A DNA stretch of 64,000 nt from Massilia putida (GCF_001941825.1 NZ_CP019038.1:2790001-2854000), one strand, 5' to 3'; shown: positions 36,872-46,766, numbered from the stretch's first letter. Numbers and translations are program-made. The notes: a model not told the origin generated them from the sequence alone.

Positions 36872-36983
36872 AGGTGGGCATTTGAGGCCGGGCCTCAAAT
36901 GAAACGAGCCCACGCGCATGTTTGCGGTATGTTGGCGCTACGCGTGGGCACGCATTGCAAGCCCGGCTTGAAATGCCCCACCT
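36872..36983. repeat. 112-bp nested palindromic element
   Basis: The outer arms AGGTGGGCATTTGAGGCCGG (from 36872) and the inverse of CGGCTTGAAATGCCCCACCT (ending 36983) match with few differences. Inside the left arm is a perfect 23-base palindrome, CATTTGAGGCC-G-GGCCTCAAATG (36879-36901). In the middle CCCACGCG (36909-36916) pairs with CGCGTGGG (36941-36948). It is a different family from the REPIN-like elements and lies between the LivK-like gene and its terminator. Confidence 0.75.
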
Positions 36984-36993
36984 ACGTTCCATG

Positions 36994-37033
36994 AAAAAAA
37001 GCGCGCCTGCTGATGCATGGCGCGCTTTTTTTT
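36994..37033. terminator. bidirectional rho-independent terminator
   Basis: A7-GCGCGCC (36994-37007) pairs with GGCGCGC-T8 (37019-37033). It lies between the convergent LivK-like and cytochrome c genes and serves both. Confidence 0.9.
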
Positions 37034-37050
37034 CGGCTTGAACCGCGGGA

Positions 37051-37365
37051 TTACTTCTGCGACAGGACCCACTTGACCAGCGTGTGCGCTTCCGCTTCGG
37101 TGACCTGCGGGTTGGCCGGCATCGGGACCGGACCCCAGACACCCGAACCGCCCTTCATGACCTTCGCGACCAGCTTGCCTTCGGCATCTTTCTGGCCAGC
37201 GTATTTGGCGGCGACGTCCTTGTAGGCCGGGCCGACCAGCTTGGTTTGCACGGAGTGGCAAGCCATGCAATTCTTCGCTTTCGCCAGGGCGGCCGCGTCT
37301 TGCGCGAAGGCGCCGGTGGAAGCCAGGGCAGAGACTGCAGCAAACAACATCAACGAACGTTTCAT
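37051..37365 (-). CDS. small class I cytochrome c (c551/c552 type)
   Basis: 104 aa with a signal peptide (MKRSLMLFAAVSALASTGAFA). The haem attachment motif CMACH lies in KAKNCMACHSVQTKLVGPAY, and the axial methionine is probably in WGPVPMPANPQV. Size and layout match soluble periplasmic electron carriers that feed terminal oxidases or reductases. The ATG at 37365 is used; a GTG one codon earlier is also possible. A palindrome overlaps the probable transcription start upstream. Single gene. Confidence 0.94.
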   Translation of the reverse strand: MKRSLMLFAAVSALASTGAFAQDAAALAKAKNCMACHSVQTKLVGPAYKDVAAKYAGQKDAEGKLVAKVMKGGSGVWGPVPMPANPQVTEAEAHTLVKWVLSQK

Positions 37366-37389
37366 CACGTATTCTCCAGTTGGGGCATT

Positions 37390-37407
37390 TCTAATAATTA
37401 GATTCTA
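37390..37407 (-). promoter_or_regulatory. cytochrome c promoter -10 with palindrome
   Basis: On the minus strand, TAGAAT (37407-37402) is a good -10. The perfect 13-base palindrome TCTAAT-A-ATTAGA (37390-37402) covers the expected start site. The -35 is not obvious. Candidate operator only. Confidence 0.4.
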
Positions 37408-37540
37408 TCGTGTTTCCCAGCCAGCAGCGGCATGGACATAATCAGTAACGGATGATACAGAATGTGGTTGACCAGATGGCAGTATTCCGTTGCTTTACGG
37501 CACTACTGTTGTAACATGGCCGCTTGAAAGGAATGCCGAT

Positions 37541-37765
37541 ATGCCCCTGATCCTCTTGATTGCCGTCCTCGTCGTGCTGCGTTTCTTCGAGGTCTGGCGC
37601 TTTGCCGAACTGTCCTGGTGGTGGATCGTCGCCCTGATGGTGGTCGCCTTCATCTGGTTCGAATTCATCGAAAAGATGCTGGGCCTCGACAAGCGCAAGG
37701 CCCACAACCTCGACGAGAAGCGCCGCAAGGAACGCGTGAAGCAGAGCTTCGGCAAGCGCAAATGA
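37541..37765 (+). CDS. small Trp-rich membrane protein (TIGR04438 type)
   Basis: 74 aa. Two hydrophobic segments (MPLILLIAVLVVLRFFEVWR and LSWWWIVALMVVAFIWFEFI) with a tryptophan cluster are followed by a strongly basic tail (EKRRKERVKQSFGKRK). It matches the small Trp-rich protein family known from betaproteobacteria, whose function is unknown. An inner-membrane location with the basic tail in the cytoplasm is likely. The start is preceded by GAAAGGAATG. Confidence 0.8.
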   Translation: MPLILLIAVLVVLRFFEVWRFAELSWWWIVALMVVAFIWFEFIEKMLGLDKRKAHNLDEKRRKERVKQSFGKRK

Positions 37766-37848
37766 CGCAGCCGGGAGCTTAGCGCGGCACGCGCATTGCC
37801 AGACATGCCGTGTGGCGTATGTGGCATGCTCTCTCGACGGATGAACCC

Positions 37849-37968
37849 CGTCGTCCTCGCGCAAGCGGGGATCCATACCGAGATTCCGAAGTCGGTAGCG
37901 GTGCGTTCCTGCGACGTACTCGAGTTCCGCGGCTCAGCATGGATTCCCGCTTGCGCGGGAATGACGTT
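37849..37968. repeat. REPIN-like element, copy F
   Basis: Left unit CGTCGTCCTCGCGCAAGCGG continuing into GGATCCAT; inverse right unit from CTCAGCATGGATTCCCGC to GCGGGAATGACG. It fills the gap between the convergent Trp-rich protein gene and ilvD, ending 9 bases from the ilvD stop. Confidence 0.82.
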
Positions 37969-37976
37969 CCCCAAAC

Positions 37977-39662
37977 TCAGCAGGTAACCGCCCCCTTGCT
38001 GGCCGGCTGCGCCAGCGCCGCGAACTTGGCCAGCACGCCGCGGGTGTAGCGCGGCGCCGGACGCACCCAGGCCGCGCGCCGGCGGGCGATCTCGTCGTCC
38101 GGCACGTTCAGCTGGATCAGCTGATGGTGCGCGTCGATCGTGATCGAGTCCCCTTCCTGCACGAGCGCGATCGTGCCGCCCTCGAACGCTTCCGGCGTCA
38201 CATGCCCCACGACCATGCCCCAGGTGCCGCCGGAAAACCGGCCATCCGTGATCAGCCCCACGGATTCGCCCAGACCCTTGCCGATCAGCGCCGCCGTCGG
38301 CGCCAGCATCTCCGGCATGCCCGGACCGCCGCGCGGCCCCAGGTAGCGCAGCACGAGCACGTCGCCCGGGTTGATCTTATTGGCGAGGATCGTGTCCATC
38401 GCGCTGTATTCGTCGTCGAACACGCGCGCCGGGCCCGTGATCACGGGATTCTTCAGGCCCGTGATCTTGGCCACGCAGCCTTCCGGGGACAGGTTCCCTT
38501 TTAAAATCGCCAGGTGGCCTTCGTCGTACAGCGCGCGGTCCAGCGGCCGGATGACGTCCTGTCCCGCCGGCGGCACGGACGGCACGTTCGCCAACTCCTC
38601 GGCGAGCGTGCGGCCCGTGATGGTGATGCAGTCGCCGTGCAGCAGGCCCGCGTCCAGCAGCAGCTTCATGACCTGCGGGATGCCGCCCGCCTTGTGCAGA
38701 TCCGTCGCGACGTATTCGCCCGACGGTTTCAGATTGCAGATCACGGGCACTTTGCGGCGCACGCGCTCGAAATCGTCGATCGACCATTCCACCTCGGCCG
38801 CGTGCGCGATGGCGAGGTAGTGCAGCACGGCGTTCGTCGAGCCGCCGGTCGCCATGATCAGCGCGACGGCGTTTTCGATGGACTCGCGCGTGATGATGTC
38901 GCGCGGCTTGAGGTCGCGCTTGACGGCTTCCACGAGCACGCGCGCCGACTCGGCCGCCGATCCGACTTTTTCGTCGTCGGGATTGGCCATCGTCGACGAG
39001 TACAGCAGCGACATGCCGAGCGCCTCGAACGACGACGACATCGTGTTCGCCGTGTACATGCCGCCGCACGATCCGGACGACGGACAGGCGTTGCGTTCGA
39101 TGCCGTCGAAATCCTCCTGGCTCATGCGCCCCGCCGTGAATTCGCCCACCGCTTCGAAGGCCGACACGATCGTCAGGTCCTTGCCCTTCCAGTGGCCCGG
39201 CTTGATCGTCCCGCCGTACACATAGATGCCGGGGACGTTCGTGCGCGCCAGCGCGATCATCCCGCCCGGCATGTTCTTGTCGCAGCCGCCGATCACGACG
39301 ACGCCGTCCATCCACTGGCCGTTGACGCACGTTTCGATGCAGTCGGCGATCACCTCGCGCGAGATCAGCGAGAACTTCATGCCTTCGGTGCCCATCGACA
39401 TGCCGTCGGAAATGGTCGGCGTGCCGAACACCTGCGGATTCGCACCCGCATCGCGGATGGTGGCGATGGCCACGTCGGCCAGTTTCTGCAGGCCGGAATT
39501 GCAGGGCGTGATCGTGGAATGGCCGTTGGCGATGCCGATCATCGGCTTGTCGAAATCCTCCTGGCGGTAGCCCATCGCGTAATACATCGAGCGATTCGGA
39601 CTGCGGGCAACGCCTTCGGTCACATGGCGGGAACGGCGGTTGTAGCGCGGCTGGTCGGGCAT
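37977..39662 (-). CDS. ilvD: dihydroxy-acid dehydratase
   Basis: 561 aa from the ATG at 39662 with GGAGCC upstream. It dehydrates 2,3-dihydroxy-isovalerate and -methylvalerate in the valine/isoleucine pathway and carries an iron-sulfur cluster. The cluster cysteines lie in [20 protein letters not shown] and [14 protein letters not shown]. The C-terminal block [20 protein letters not shown] is also characteristic. Its size fits the shorter, roughly 560-residue branch. It is divergent from the LysR gene, an arrangement that often means regulation by that LysR protein, though other ilv genes are absent here. Confidence 0.95.
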   Translation of the reverse strand: MPDQPRYNRRSRHVTEGVARSPNRSMYYAMGYRQEDFDKPMIGIANGHSTITPCNSGLQKLADVAIATIRDAGANPQVFGTPTISDGMSMGTEGMKFSLISREVIADCIETCVNGQWMDGVVVIGGCDKNMPGGMIALARTNVPGIYVYGGTIKPGHWKGKDLTIVSAFEAVGEFTAGRMSQEDFDGIERNACPSSGSCGGMYTANTMSSSFEALGMSLLYSSTMANPDDEKVGSAAESARVLVEAVKRDLKPRDIITRESIENAVALIMATGGSTNAVLHYLAIAHAAEVEWSIDDFERVRRKVPVICNLKPSGEYVATDLHKAGGIPQVMKLLLDAGLLHGDCITITGRTLAEELANVPSVPPAGQDVIRPLDRALYDEGHLAILKGNLSPEGCVAKITGLKNPVITGPARVFDDEYSAMDTILANKINPGDVLVLRYLGPRGGPGMPEMLAPTAALIGKGLGESVGLITDGRFSGGTWGMVVGHVTPEAFEGGTIALVQEGDSITIDAHHQLIQLNVPDDEIARRRAAWVRPAPRYTRGVLAKFAALAQPASKGAVTC

Positions 39663-39779
39663 GGTCGGCTCCTGATGGGACGATTTTTCCAGCATGCCGC
39701 GCGGCCAAGCCCGCGTCAAATGGGGCGTCAGGCGTGCTTCTGATATGCTGCGCCAATCACAGACATGTCACTCATATCG

Positions 39780-40745
39780 ATGAACCTGGAATTGCGCCAG
39801 CTGCGCTACTTCGTCACCGTGGCCGAGGAATTGCACTTCGGCCGCGCCGCCGCGCGCCTGCACATGACGCAGCCGCCGCTGTCGCAGGCCATCGCCGCGC
39901 TGGAAGATGGCCTCGGCACCGCGCTATTCCTGCGCAACCGCCGCATGGTCGCGCTGACGCCGGCCGGCAGCGCCCTGCTGCCCGAGGCCCGCCGCATCCT
40001 CTCCGAAGCGGCCCTGCTGCCCGACCTGGCGCGGCGCGCGGCCAGCGGAGAAGCGGGCCGGCTCGCGCTCGCGTTCATCACGTCGGCCGACTACAGCGTG
40101 CTCCCGCCCTTCCTGCGCCGCTACAGCGAGCGCTATCCGGGCGTGCAACTCTCCCTGCAGGAAGCGACGTCGGACGTGCAGGTCGACGAGCTGCTGCGCG
40201 GGCGCATCGACGCGGGTTTGCTGATTCCACCGCTGCCCGACCGCGCGCGCGCGGAACTCGATTACATGAAGGTGCTGGACGAGCCGCTGATCCTGTGCGC
40301 GCCGGCCGGCCTCGCGCTGCCGGCGGTCCCGCGCCCGCGTGCCCGCGCGACGCGCACGCGGGCGGCAGCCGATGCGGCGCCGCCGCTCGGCCCGCACCTG
40401 GGCGCGCCCGTCCGCCTGCAGGATTTGCCGCATCTGCCGCTGATCATTTTCCCGCGCGAGATCTCGCCCGCCCTGCACGATGCCATCCTGTCGTGCTTCC
40501 GCGCGGCGGGCATCACGCCGGCGATCGGGCAGCAGGCGATCCAGATGCAGACCATCGTCAGCCTCGTGTCGGCCGGCATGGGGTTAGCACTTGTGCCACA
40601 ATCCGTGTCGAACCTGATGCGCCCCGGCGTAGAATACCGTGCCCTCGCCGACGCGACCCCATTGGTCGAGACCGGCATCGCATGGCGCCGCGATAACCCT
40701 TCGCCGGTGCTCAAGGGCTTCCTGGAACTATTGAGGACTATCTAA
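39780..40745 (+). CDS. LysR-family regulator
   Basis: About 321 aa from ATG 39780 (MNLELRQLRYFVTVAEELHF); ATG 39765 is an alternative. The winged helix-turn-helix is clear (FGRAAARLHMTQPPLSQAIA, ALEDGLGTALFLRNRRMVAL). The effector domain follows (GRLALAFITSADYSVLPPFL; IQTIVSLVSAGMGLALVPQS-type C-terminal block). An Arg/Ala-rich insert (RPRARATRTRAAADAAPPLG) near residue 200 is unusual. Divergent from ilvD, it ends 1 base before lgt, so it may be co-transcribed with lgt. Ligand unknown. Confidence 0.9.
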   Translation: MNLELRQLRYFVTVAEELHFGRAAARLHMTQPPLSQAIAALEDGLGTALFLRNRRMVALTPAGSALLPEARRILSEAALLPDLARRAASGEAGRLALAFITSADYSVLPPFLRRYSERYPGVQLSLQEATSDVQVDELLRGRIDAGLLIPPLPDRARAELDYMKVLDEPLILCAPAGLALPAVPRPRARATRTRAAADAAPPLGPHLGAPVRLQDLPHLPLIIFPREISPALHDAILSCFRAAGITPAIGQQAIQMQTIVSLVSAGMGLALVPQSVSNLMRPGVEYRALADATPLVETGIAWRRDNPSPVLKGFLELLRTI

Positions 40746-40746
40746 T

Positions 40747-41559
40747 ATGCTCGTTCACCCGCAACCGAACCCGGTCGCCTTCAGCATCGGCCCCGTCGAG
40801 ATCCACTGGTACGGGATCATGTACGTGGTCGCTTTTGCCCTGTTCATCCTGCTGGGCCGCGTACGCATCAAGACGCAGGCCCACGTGCAGGCGCAAGGCT
40901 GGACCTACACCGACCTCGACGACATGCTGTTCTACGGGATGCTGGGCGTGGTGATCGGCGGGCGCCTCGGCGAAGTGCTGTTCTACCGCCCGGATTATTA
41001 CTTCTCGCATCCGGCCGAAATCTTCATGACGTGGCACGGCGGCATGTCGTACCACGGCGGCTTTATCGGCGTGCTGATCGCGATGGCGCTGTGGGCCCGT
41101 AAGCGCGGCCGCAACCTGCTCGATGTGTACGATTTCATCGCGCCCATGGTCCCCATCGGCTATGCGTGCGGGCGCCTGGGGAATTTCATCAACGCGGAAC
41201 TGCCGGGCCGCCTGGCCGATCCGAACCTGCCGTGGGCGATGCTGTGGCCGGGCGTCGAAGGGCCGCGCCATCCGTCGCCGCTGTACCAGATGCTGGTGGA
41301 CGGCGTCCTCGTATTCGTGATCATGTGGCTGTTCGCGCGCAAGCCGCGCCCGCGTCTCGCGGTGGGTGCGCTGTACACGCTGCTCTACGGCTGCGCGCGT
41401 TTCTTCACCGAGTATTTCCGCGTGCCCGATTGGGAGACGCATGTGATGGGATTGCCGATCACGTCGGGGCAGGTGTTGTCGCTGCCGATGATCGTGGCGG
41501 GACTGATCATGCTGGGGTGGGCGTATTCGGATGCGAACAAGCGGGCGGTGCACGCGTAG
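40747..41559 (+). CDS. lgt: prolipoprotein diacylglyceryl transferase
   Basis: 270 aa, a multi-pass inner-membrane enzyme that transfers diacylglycerol from phosphatidylglycerol to the lipobox cysteine of prolipoproteins. Conserved blocks seen are IHWYGIMYVVAFALFILLGR, GGRLGEVLFYRP, WHGGMSYHGGFIGVLIAM with the catalytic His region, and YACGRLGNFINAELPGR, the Lgt signature. It would modify the OMF lipoprotein and the lipoprotein at 45882, among others. The start codon follows the LysR stop directly. Confidence 0.96.
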   Translation: MLVHPQPNPVAFSIGPVEIHWYGIMYVVAFALFILLGRVRIKTQAHVQAQGWTYTDLDDMLFYGMLGVVIGGRLGEVLFYRPDYYFSHPAEIFMTWHGGMSYHGGFIGVLIAMALWARKRGRNLLDVYDFIAPMVPIGYACGRLGNFINAELPGRLADPNLPWAMLWPGVEGPRHPSPLYQMLVDGVLVFVIMWLFARKPRPRLAVGALYTLLYGCARFFTEYFRVPDWETHVMGLPITSGQVLSLPMIVAGLIMLGWAYSDANKRAVHA

Positions 41560-41599
41560 CAGGCATACGAATGCATTGGTGGGCACGGGGTGCCCACCT

Positions 41600-42061
41600 T
41601 CACACGCCCATCAACTCCAGCACCTTATCCCACTGCCCTTTCGTCACCGGCGAAATCGACAACCGGCTCCCCTTCTGCAGCAGCACCATGTCTTCCAGTT
41701 CCGGCACGCCGCGCATTTCCGTCAGCGGCAGATAGCGTCCTTCCGCCACCGCCGTCACGTCGACGGAAATCCAGCGTGGCTGTTCTTGCGTCGCCTTCGG
41801 ATCGAAATAATGACTGCTTGGCTCGAATTGCGACGCATCCGGATACGCCGCGCTGGCGACTTTCGCGATCCCCGCCACGCCCGGCACGGCGCAGCTGGAG
41901 TGGTAGAACAGGACGCCGTCGCCCACCTGCATCTGGTCGCGCATGAAATTGCGGGCCTGGTAGTTGCGCACGCCGAACCAGGCGACCGTCTTGCCGGGCG
42001 CTTTGATCACGTCGGCGAAACTCACTTCATCGGGTTCGGATTTCATCAACCAGTAACGCAT
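41600..42061 (-). CDS. EVE domain protein
   Basis: 153 aa from the ATG at 42061 (MRYWLMKSEPDEVSFADVIK). The PUA-like EVE fold is shown by WFGVRNYQARNFMRDQMQVG, GVLFYHSSCAVPGVAGIAKV and, late, the LPLTEMRGVPELEDM block. EVE domains bind modified bases in RNA or DNA. The target of this stand-alone family is unknown. It follows the 6S RNA gene and its terminator on the same strand, an arrangement I associate with betaproteobacteria. Confidence 0.92.
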   Translation of the reverse strand: MRYWLMKSEPDEVSFADVIKAPGKTVAWFGVRNYQARNFMRDQMQVGDGVLFYHSSCAVPGVAGIAKVASAAYPDASQFEPSSHYFDPKATQEQPRWISVDVTAVAEGRYLPLTEMRGVPELEDMVLLQKGSRLSISPVTKGQWDKVLELMGV

Positions 42062-42080
42062 GCGCGGCACTCCATCGAAT

Positions 42081-42119
42081 AAAAAAAAAGCGGTTGCGAC
42101 CTCGTGGTCCGCAACCGCT
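42081..42119 (-). terminator. rho-independent terminator between 6S RNA and the EVE gene
   Basis: On the minus strand, AGCGGTTGCG (42119-42110) pairs with CGCAACCGCT (42099-42090), followed by a run of nine U (42089-42081). Very strong. It ends transcripts coming from the zapA/6S side. Confidence 0.9.
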
Positions 42120-42129
42120 CGTGTGTTTA

Positions 42130-42304
42130 TCCCCGCCTGTGCCGTTTTTGCCGGCATCCCGAACCTAACGGCTCAAGGTGGTCGCAGTCAGTTCAATTTC
42201 GGGTTCGTCGGACTAGCGACGATCGCGCCCACCAAACATGTTCCACAACCTATGCGAATGAATGGTTCAAGGAATATATGGCAAATCTCGAACACCGCAG
42301 GGTA
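42130..42304 (-). ncRNA. ssrS: 6S RNA
   Basis: No good ORF lies between zapA and the EVE gene, but a strong minus-strand promoter and terminator bracket about 175 bases. The transcript would start near CTACCCTGCGGTGTTCGAG and finish with GGCACAGGCGGGG. The two ends pair (CCCTGC and GTGTT with the 3' GGCACAGGCGGGG) to form the closing stem of 6S RNA. An interior GGTTCGGG/CCCGAA pairing is also present. The position next to zapA is where ssrS lies in many proteobacteria. 6S RNA mimics an open promoter and sequesters sigma70 RNA polymerase in stationary phase. The ends are estimates. Confidence 0.82.
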
Positions 42305-42310
42305 GACGGC

Positions 42311-42338
42311 AGTTTACTACGATGGACGGGCATGTCAA
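42311..42338 (-). promoter_or_regulatory. 6S RNA promoter
   Basis: -35 TTGACA (42338-42333, perfect) and -10 TAAACT (42316-42311) with a 16-base spacer. The expected start falls at about 42304. Confidence 0.7.
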
Positions 42339-42350
42339 ACGTTTTTGGCC

Positions 42351-42662
42351 TCAGGCCGGGTTTTCGTCGGCCGAGAGTGCGGCATCCAACACCGTGTGCA
42401 TCGCCTCGAGTTTCTGCTTGACTTCCAGGATCGTCATGTCCGCCAGCGGGCCTTGCGGCGCTTTCACGGACAGGAATTCGGCCGCCACCGACAGCGCCGC
42501 CATGACGGCGATACGGTCGGTGCCTTTGACCTTGCCGGAGTCGCGCAAAGCGCACATTTTGCCGTCGAGATAGGCCACGGCCTCGCGCAAGGTTTTCTCT
42601 TCGCCGTCGCGGCAGGCCAGGCGATACGGCTGCCCCATGATGGTTACGTCCAGCTGGATCAT
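42351..42662 (-). CDS. zapA: cell division protein ZapA
   Basis: 103 aa. The N-terminal beta-rich half (MIQLDVTIMGQPYRLACRDG) and the C-terminal coiled helix are typical: KTLREAVAYLDGKMCALRDS followed by GTDRIAVMAALSVAAEFLSV. ZapA binds FtsZ and bundles protofilaments at the division ring. It overlaps the zapB-like gene by 4 bases (ATGA), so the two are coupled. The 6S RNA gene follows on the same strand. Confidence 0.93.
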   Translation of the reverse strand: MIQLDVTIMGQPYRLACRDGEEKTLREAVAYLDGKMCALRDSGKVKGTDRIAVMAALSVAAEFLSVKAPQGPLADMTILEVKQKLEAMHTVLDAALSADENPA

Positions 42663-42886
42663 TGCGCGGTCTCCGCGTCGTCGGTGGTTTCGGGCGCGGG
42701 TTCGAGGTGCGCCAGCAGGGCTTCGACGCGCTGCTGGGCCGCGATCAGCCGGTTCTTGAAGTCGACGTTTTCCGCGCTGAGCAAGGTGTTCGCCTGACGC
42801 AGCAGATAGTTCTCGCTGCGCAGCGCCTGGGTCAACTGGGCGAGCCGGTCGATCTTATCGGAGAGGTCTTGGAATTCGGAAATCAT
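42659..42886 (-). CDS. ZapB-like coiled-coil protein
   Basis: 75 aa and almost entirely a heptad coiled coil: LSDKIDRLAQLTQALRSENY, then LLRQANTLLSAENVDFKNRL. The tail is acidic (PETTDDAETAQ). Size, coiled-coil nature and coupling to zapA suggest a functional ZapB equivalent (division-ring cross-linker), although sequence identity in coiled coils is weak evidence. TIGR02449-type annotation is likely. Its ATG is at 42886 and its stop overlaps the zapA start. Confidence 0.8.
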   Translation of the reverse strand: MISEFQDLSDKIDRLAQLTQALRSENYLLRQANTLLSAENVDFKNRLIAAQQRVEALLAHLEPAPETTDDAETAQ

Positions 42887-43106
42887 CCGTAACTATAGGA
42901 TCGTCTTGAATTTTTCGTCAACAGGCGCGCGTGCGCGTGGCGTCGATCGTGCGCCCCGTCCGCTCGAATCGGTGTTACTCTCATATGCTTATGCATTTAT
43001 CAACCACCGCCTGGAACGCCCATGCGGTGCGCGTCCGCATTGTCCCAAACCGGCATGCCCGGTTGAGCAACCACAAAAAAGTCCGTTAAAACCCGAACAT
43101 AGTGGC
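42887..43106. other. intergenic spacer between zapB-like and groES promoters
   Basis: About 220 bases with no ORF that looks coding and no repeat. The zapB-like promoter must lie here on the minus strand but no strong consensus is evident. The 43050-43106 part becomes AT-rich toward the groES promoter. Confidence 0.5.
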
Positions 43107-43161
43107 TTGAAATGCTAAATTATCGTCCCTATAATTAGCACTCGTTAGTGGAGAGTGCTAA
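43107..43161 (+). promoter_or_regulatory. groESL promoter with CIRCE element
   Basis: -35 TTGAAA (43107-43112), 17-base spacer, perfect -10 TATAAT (43130-43135). Overlapping the last -10 base begins a perfect CIRCE operator, TTAGCACTC-N9-GAGTGCTAA (43135-43161), the binding site of the heat-shock repressor HrcA. The operon is therefore HrcA-repressed from a sigma70 promoter. The leader to groES is about 90 bases and includes AAAAGGAG just before the start. Confidence 0.97.
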
Positions 43162-43252
43162 CAAACCTTTCTACCCGCAGCGAGCCGATTCCAGAAATGG
43201 TCCGCTGCGGACCTTAGGAATAGCCTGTCAAATCAACCAAAAGGAGTTTTGC

Positions 43253-43543
43253 ATGAACCTTCGCCCATTGCACGATCGCGTGATCGTGAAGCGTCTCGAC
43301 CAGGAAACCAAGACTGCATCCGGCCTGATCATCCCCGATGCGGCGGCCGAGAAGCCGGACCAAGGTGAAGTGCTGGCCGTCGGTAACGGCAAAGTGCAAG
43401 AGAACGGCAACGTCCGTCCGCTGGAAGTGAAAGTCGGCGACCGCGTCCTGTTCGGCAAGTATTCGGGCCAGACCGTCAAGGTCAACGGCGAAGAGCTGCT
43501 GGTCATGCGCGAAGAAGACATCATGGCCGTCGTGGCCCTGTAA
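43253..43543 (+). CDS. groES: co-chaperonin GroES
   Basis: 96 aa, the standard length, beginning [20 protein letters not shown]. The mobile loop ([20 protein letters not shown]) and the C-terminal [20 protein letters not shown] are characteristic. It caps the GroEL ring and assists folding. The ATG at 43253 follows AAGGAG. First gene of the HrcA-controlled operon; groEL follows after 36 bases. Confidence 0.98.
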   Translation: MNLRPLHDRVIVKRLDQETKTASGLIIPDAAAEKPDQGEVLAVGNGKVQENGNVRPLEVKVGDRVLFGKYSGQTVKVNGEELLVMREEDIMAVVAL

Positions 43544-43555
43544 TCCGTCCAATAA

Positions 43556-45223
<1,668 letters not shown>

Positions 45224-45263
45224 TCGCCGGACAGGCTGCCGGCATTGCGCCGGCACCGTTCAC

Positions 45264-45300
45264 AAAAATCCCGCAGGGTTCGCGCCCTGCGGGATTTTTT
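45264..45300 (+). terminator. groESL terminator
   Basis: A5-TCCCGCAGGG (45264-45278) pairs with CCCTGCGGGA-T6 (45285-45300), loop of 6 bases. Confidence 0.93.
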
Positions 45301-45378
45301 ATTTGCGCGGCAAGCGTGCGAGCCCGCGCTCGCAGGCGCTGCATACTGACGCCATCGAACGACACGGAGGCAGTCACC

Positions 45379-45795
45379 ATGGCGGCAGTCAATCTGGACG
45401 AACTCGAACACGCGGCCCTCGTCGTCGACGACGGCGCCAAGGCGCTCGTCGCGCGCGCGACGGGCATGATCCACCTGCTCAACGACGACTACATGGACGA
45501 GGAAGCGCCGGTGCCGGCCGACGCGGGCAGCGACGCCGGCCATGACTACGTCGTCGTGCCGGCCGCCAGCACGCTTGGTATCGGCGATCCGCTGGTGCTG
45601 CGCTTCGCCGCCACGCATCTGGCGGGCGACCAGGCGGCCATCCGCGCACTGTTCGACGCCAACGACACCGACGGTTACGCGCGCCTACTCGACGAGCGCG
45701 GCGCCACCGAATCGTGGCAACGCTTCCGCAGCGAAGAAACGAAGGCCGCGCTGCGCCGCTGGTGCGACGAGCACGGTTTGCAGGCGACGGACTGA
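45379..45795 (+). CDS. UPF0158-like hypothetical protein
   Basis: 138 aa from the ATG at 45379 (MAAVNLDELEHAALVVDDGA). The order of elements follows UPF0158: an N-terminal strand ending in TGMIHLL, an acidic stretch with VPADAGSDAGHDYVVVPAAS, a helical middle, and a C-terminal WQRFRSEETKAALRRWCDEH block with the W..FR..E pattern. Function of the family is unknown; cytoplasmic. Monocistronic, following the groESL terminator. The assignment rests on pattern only, so an unclassified protein is possible. Confidence 0.7.
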   Translation: MAAVNLDELEHAALVVDDGAKALVARATGMIHLLNDDYMDEEAPVPADAGSDAGHDYVVVPAASTLGIGDPLVLRFAATHLAGDQAAIRALFDANDTDGYARLLDERGATESWQRFRSEETKAALRRWCDEHGLQATD

Positions 45796-45881
45796 GGGCA
45801 AGGCCGGGGCGGCCGCAAGCGCCAAGTTGCCGGGTGACACCAGTTGGTTTAGACTGGTTCTTTCCCTTCCAACTCGCCAAC

Positions 45882-46331
45882 ATGTCCGCACGCCCCGTCC
45901 GCCTGCTGAGCGCCGCCCTCCTCGCCGTGGCCGCGCTCGCCGCCTGCAAGGGCGAAAAACCGGCGCCGCCGCCGAAGCCGGCGGTCGTCCAGGCGCCGGC
46001 CGTGCCCACGCGCACGCGCGACCAGGCGATCGCCGAACTGATGGCGCTGCCGGAACTCAAGACGTGGTCGGAGCAGATCGAAAAGCGCTCGCACGGCGCG
46101 GCCCACGGCGCCGTCATCGAAGACGACCCGAACCCGCGCATCATCGAGGGGAAAAAGTATTACCAGCTGAGCTTCGTGGAAGACCGCAAGCAGAACGTGC
46201 ACCGCCGCGCCAGCTTCCTCGTGGCGCACCAGGGCGACGAGATCCTCGTCGAGGACCTGGACAACGACACCGTGCAGTCGCTGTCCGAATGGCGGCGCAA
46301 TATCCGCAACGTCGAACTGAAGTCGGGTTGA
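45882..46331 (+). CDS. small lipoprotein, function unknown
   Basis: 149 aa from the ATG at 45882. The signal sequence ends in the lipobox ALAACKGEKP, so the cysteine near residue 21 is probably lipidated. A Pro-rich spacer (KPAPPPKPAVVQAPAVP) leads to a compact domain: IAELMALPELKTWSEQIEKR, then YYQLSFVEDRKQNVHRRASF. The stop is at 46331. I do not recognise a family. Periplasmic, membrane-anchored. Confidence 0.75.
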   Translation: MSARPVRLLSAALLAVAALAACKGEKPAPPPKPAVVQAPAVPTRTRDQAIAELMALPELKTWSEQIEKRSHGAAHGAVIEDDPNPRIIEGKKYYQLSFVEDRKQNVHRRASFLVAHQGDEILVEDLDNDTVQSLSEWRRNIRNVELKSG

Positions 46332-46462
46332 TCGGACACAAACCAGCCCCAATCCGACGCGTCTATCGTGGTCGCTGCCGCTGACCGTGCAGCGTCACCG
46401 TTCACGCCGCGTGGACGGTGGCGCCACTCCTCCCCCGGTCGGCGGCGCCTCCCCTCATCCCT
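46332..46462. other. spacer with decaying sequence
   Basis: No gene. Minus-strand frames here are continuations past the AraC remnant's stop and have no coding signature. Confidence 0.4.
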
Positions 46463-46600
46463 TCACGCCCGCTCCCGCCACTCGGCCAGGTAATGCTGCG
46501 GCGTCTTGCCGGGCAGCTTGCGGAACATGCTCGTGAACGCGTTCGGGCTCGCATAGCCGAGAGATTGCGCGATAGTGCCCACGCTCTCGCCGCGCGTGGC
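46463..46600 (-). pseudogene. AraC-family regulator 3' fragment
   Basis: The last 41 residues before the stop read ESVGTIAQSLGYASPNAFTS then MFRKLPGKTPQHYLAEWRER, the second helix-turn-helix and C-terminal end of an AraC/XylS regulator. Upstream sequence does not continue the first helix-turn-helix or any effector domain, and a REPIN-like element follows within 80 bases. A truncated remnant. Confidence 0.7.
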
Positions 46601-46676
46601 GGGGATCGGGACGGTATATCGGCTGGCGTCGTTCCTGCCGAAGATCGAAGCGCGCAAGTAAACCGCTGCATTCAAA

Positions 46677-46763
46677 ACCGTCGCCCCCCGCACAGGCGGG
46701 GCCCCAAGTCCAGTGTCGCCACAGCGCGTAAAACCTGGATCCCTGCCTGCGCGGGGACGACGT
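46677..46763. repeat. REPIN-like element, copy G
   Basis: Left unit CCGTCGCCCCCCGCACAGGC continuing into GGGGCCCC; inverse right unit from CTGGATCCCTGCCTGCGC to GGGGACGACG. It ends 4 bases from the stop of the glk-hexR fusion gene. Confidence 0.75.
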
Positions 46764-46766
46764 TGG

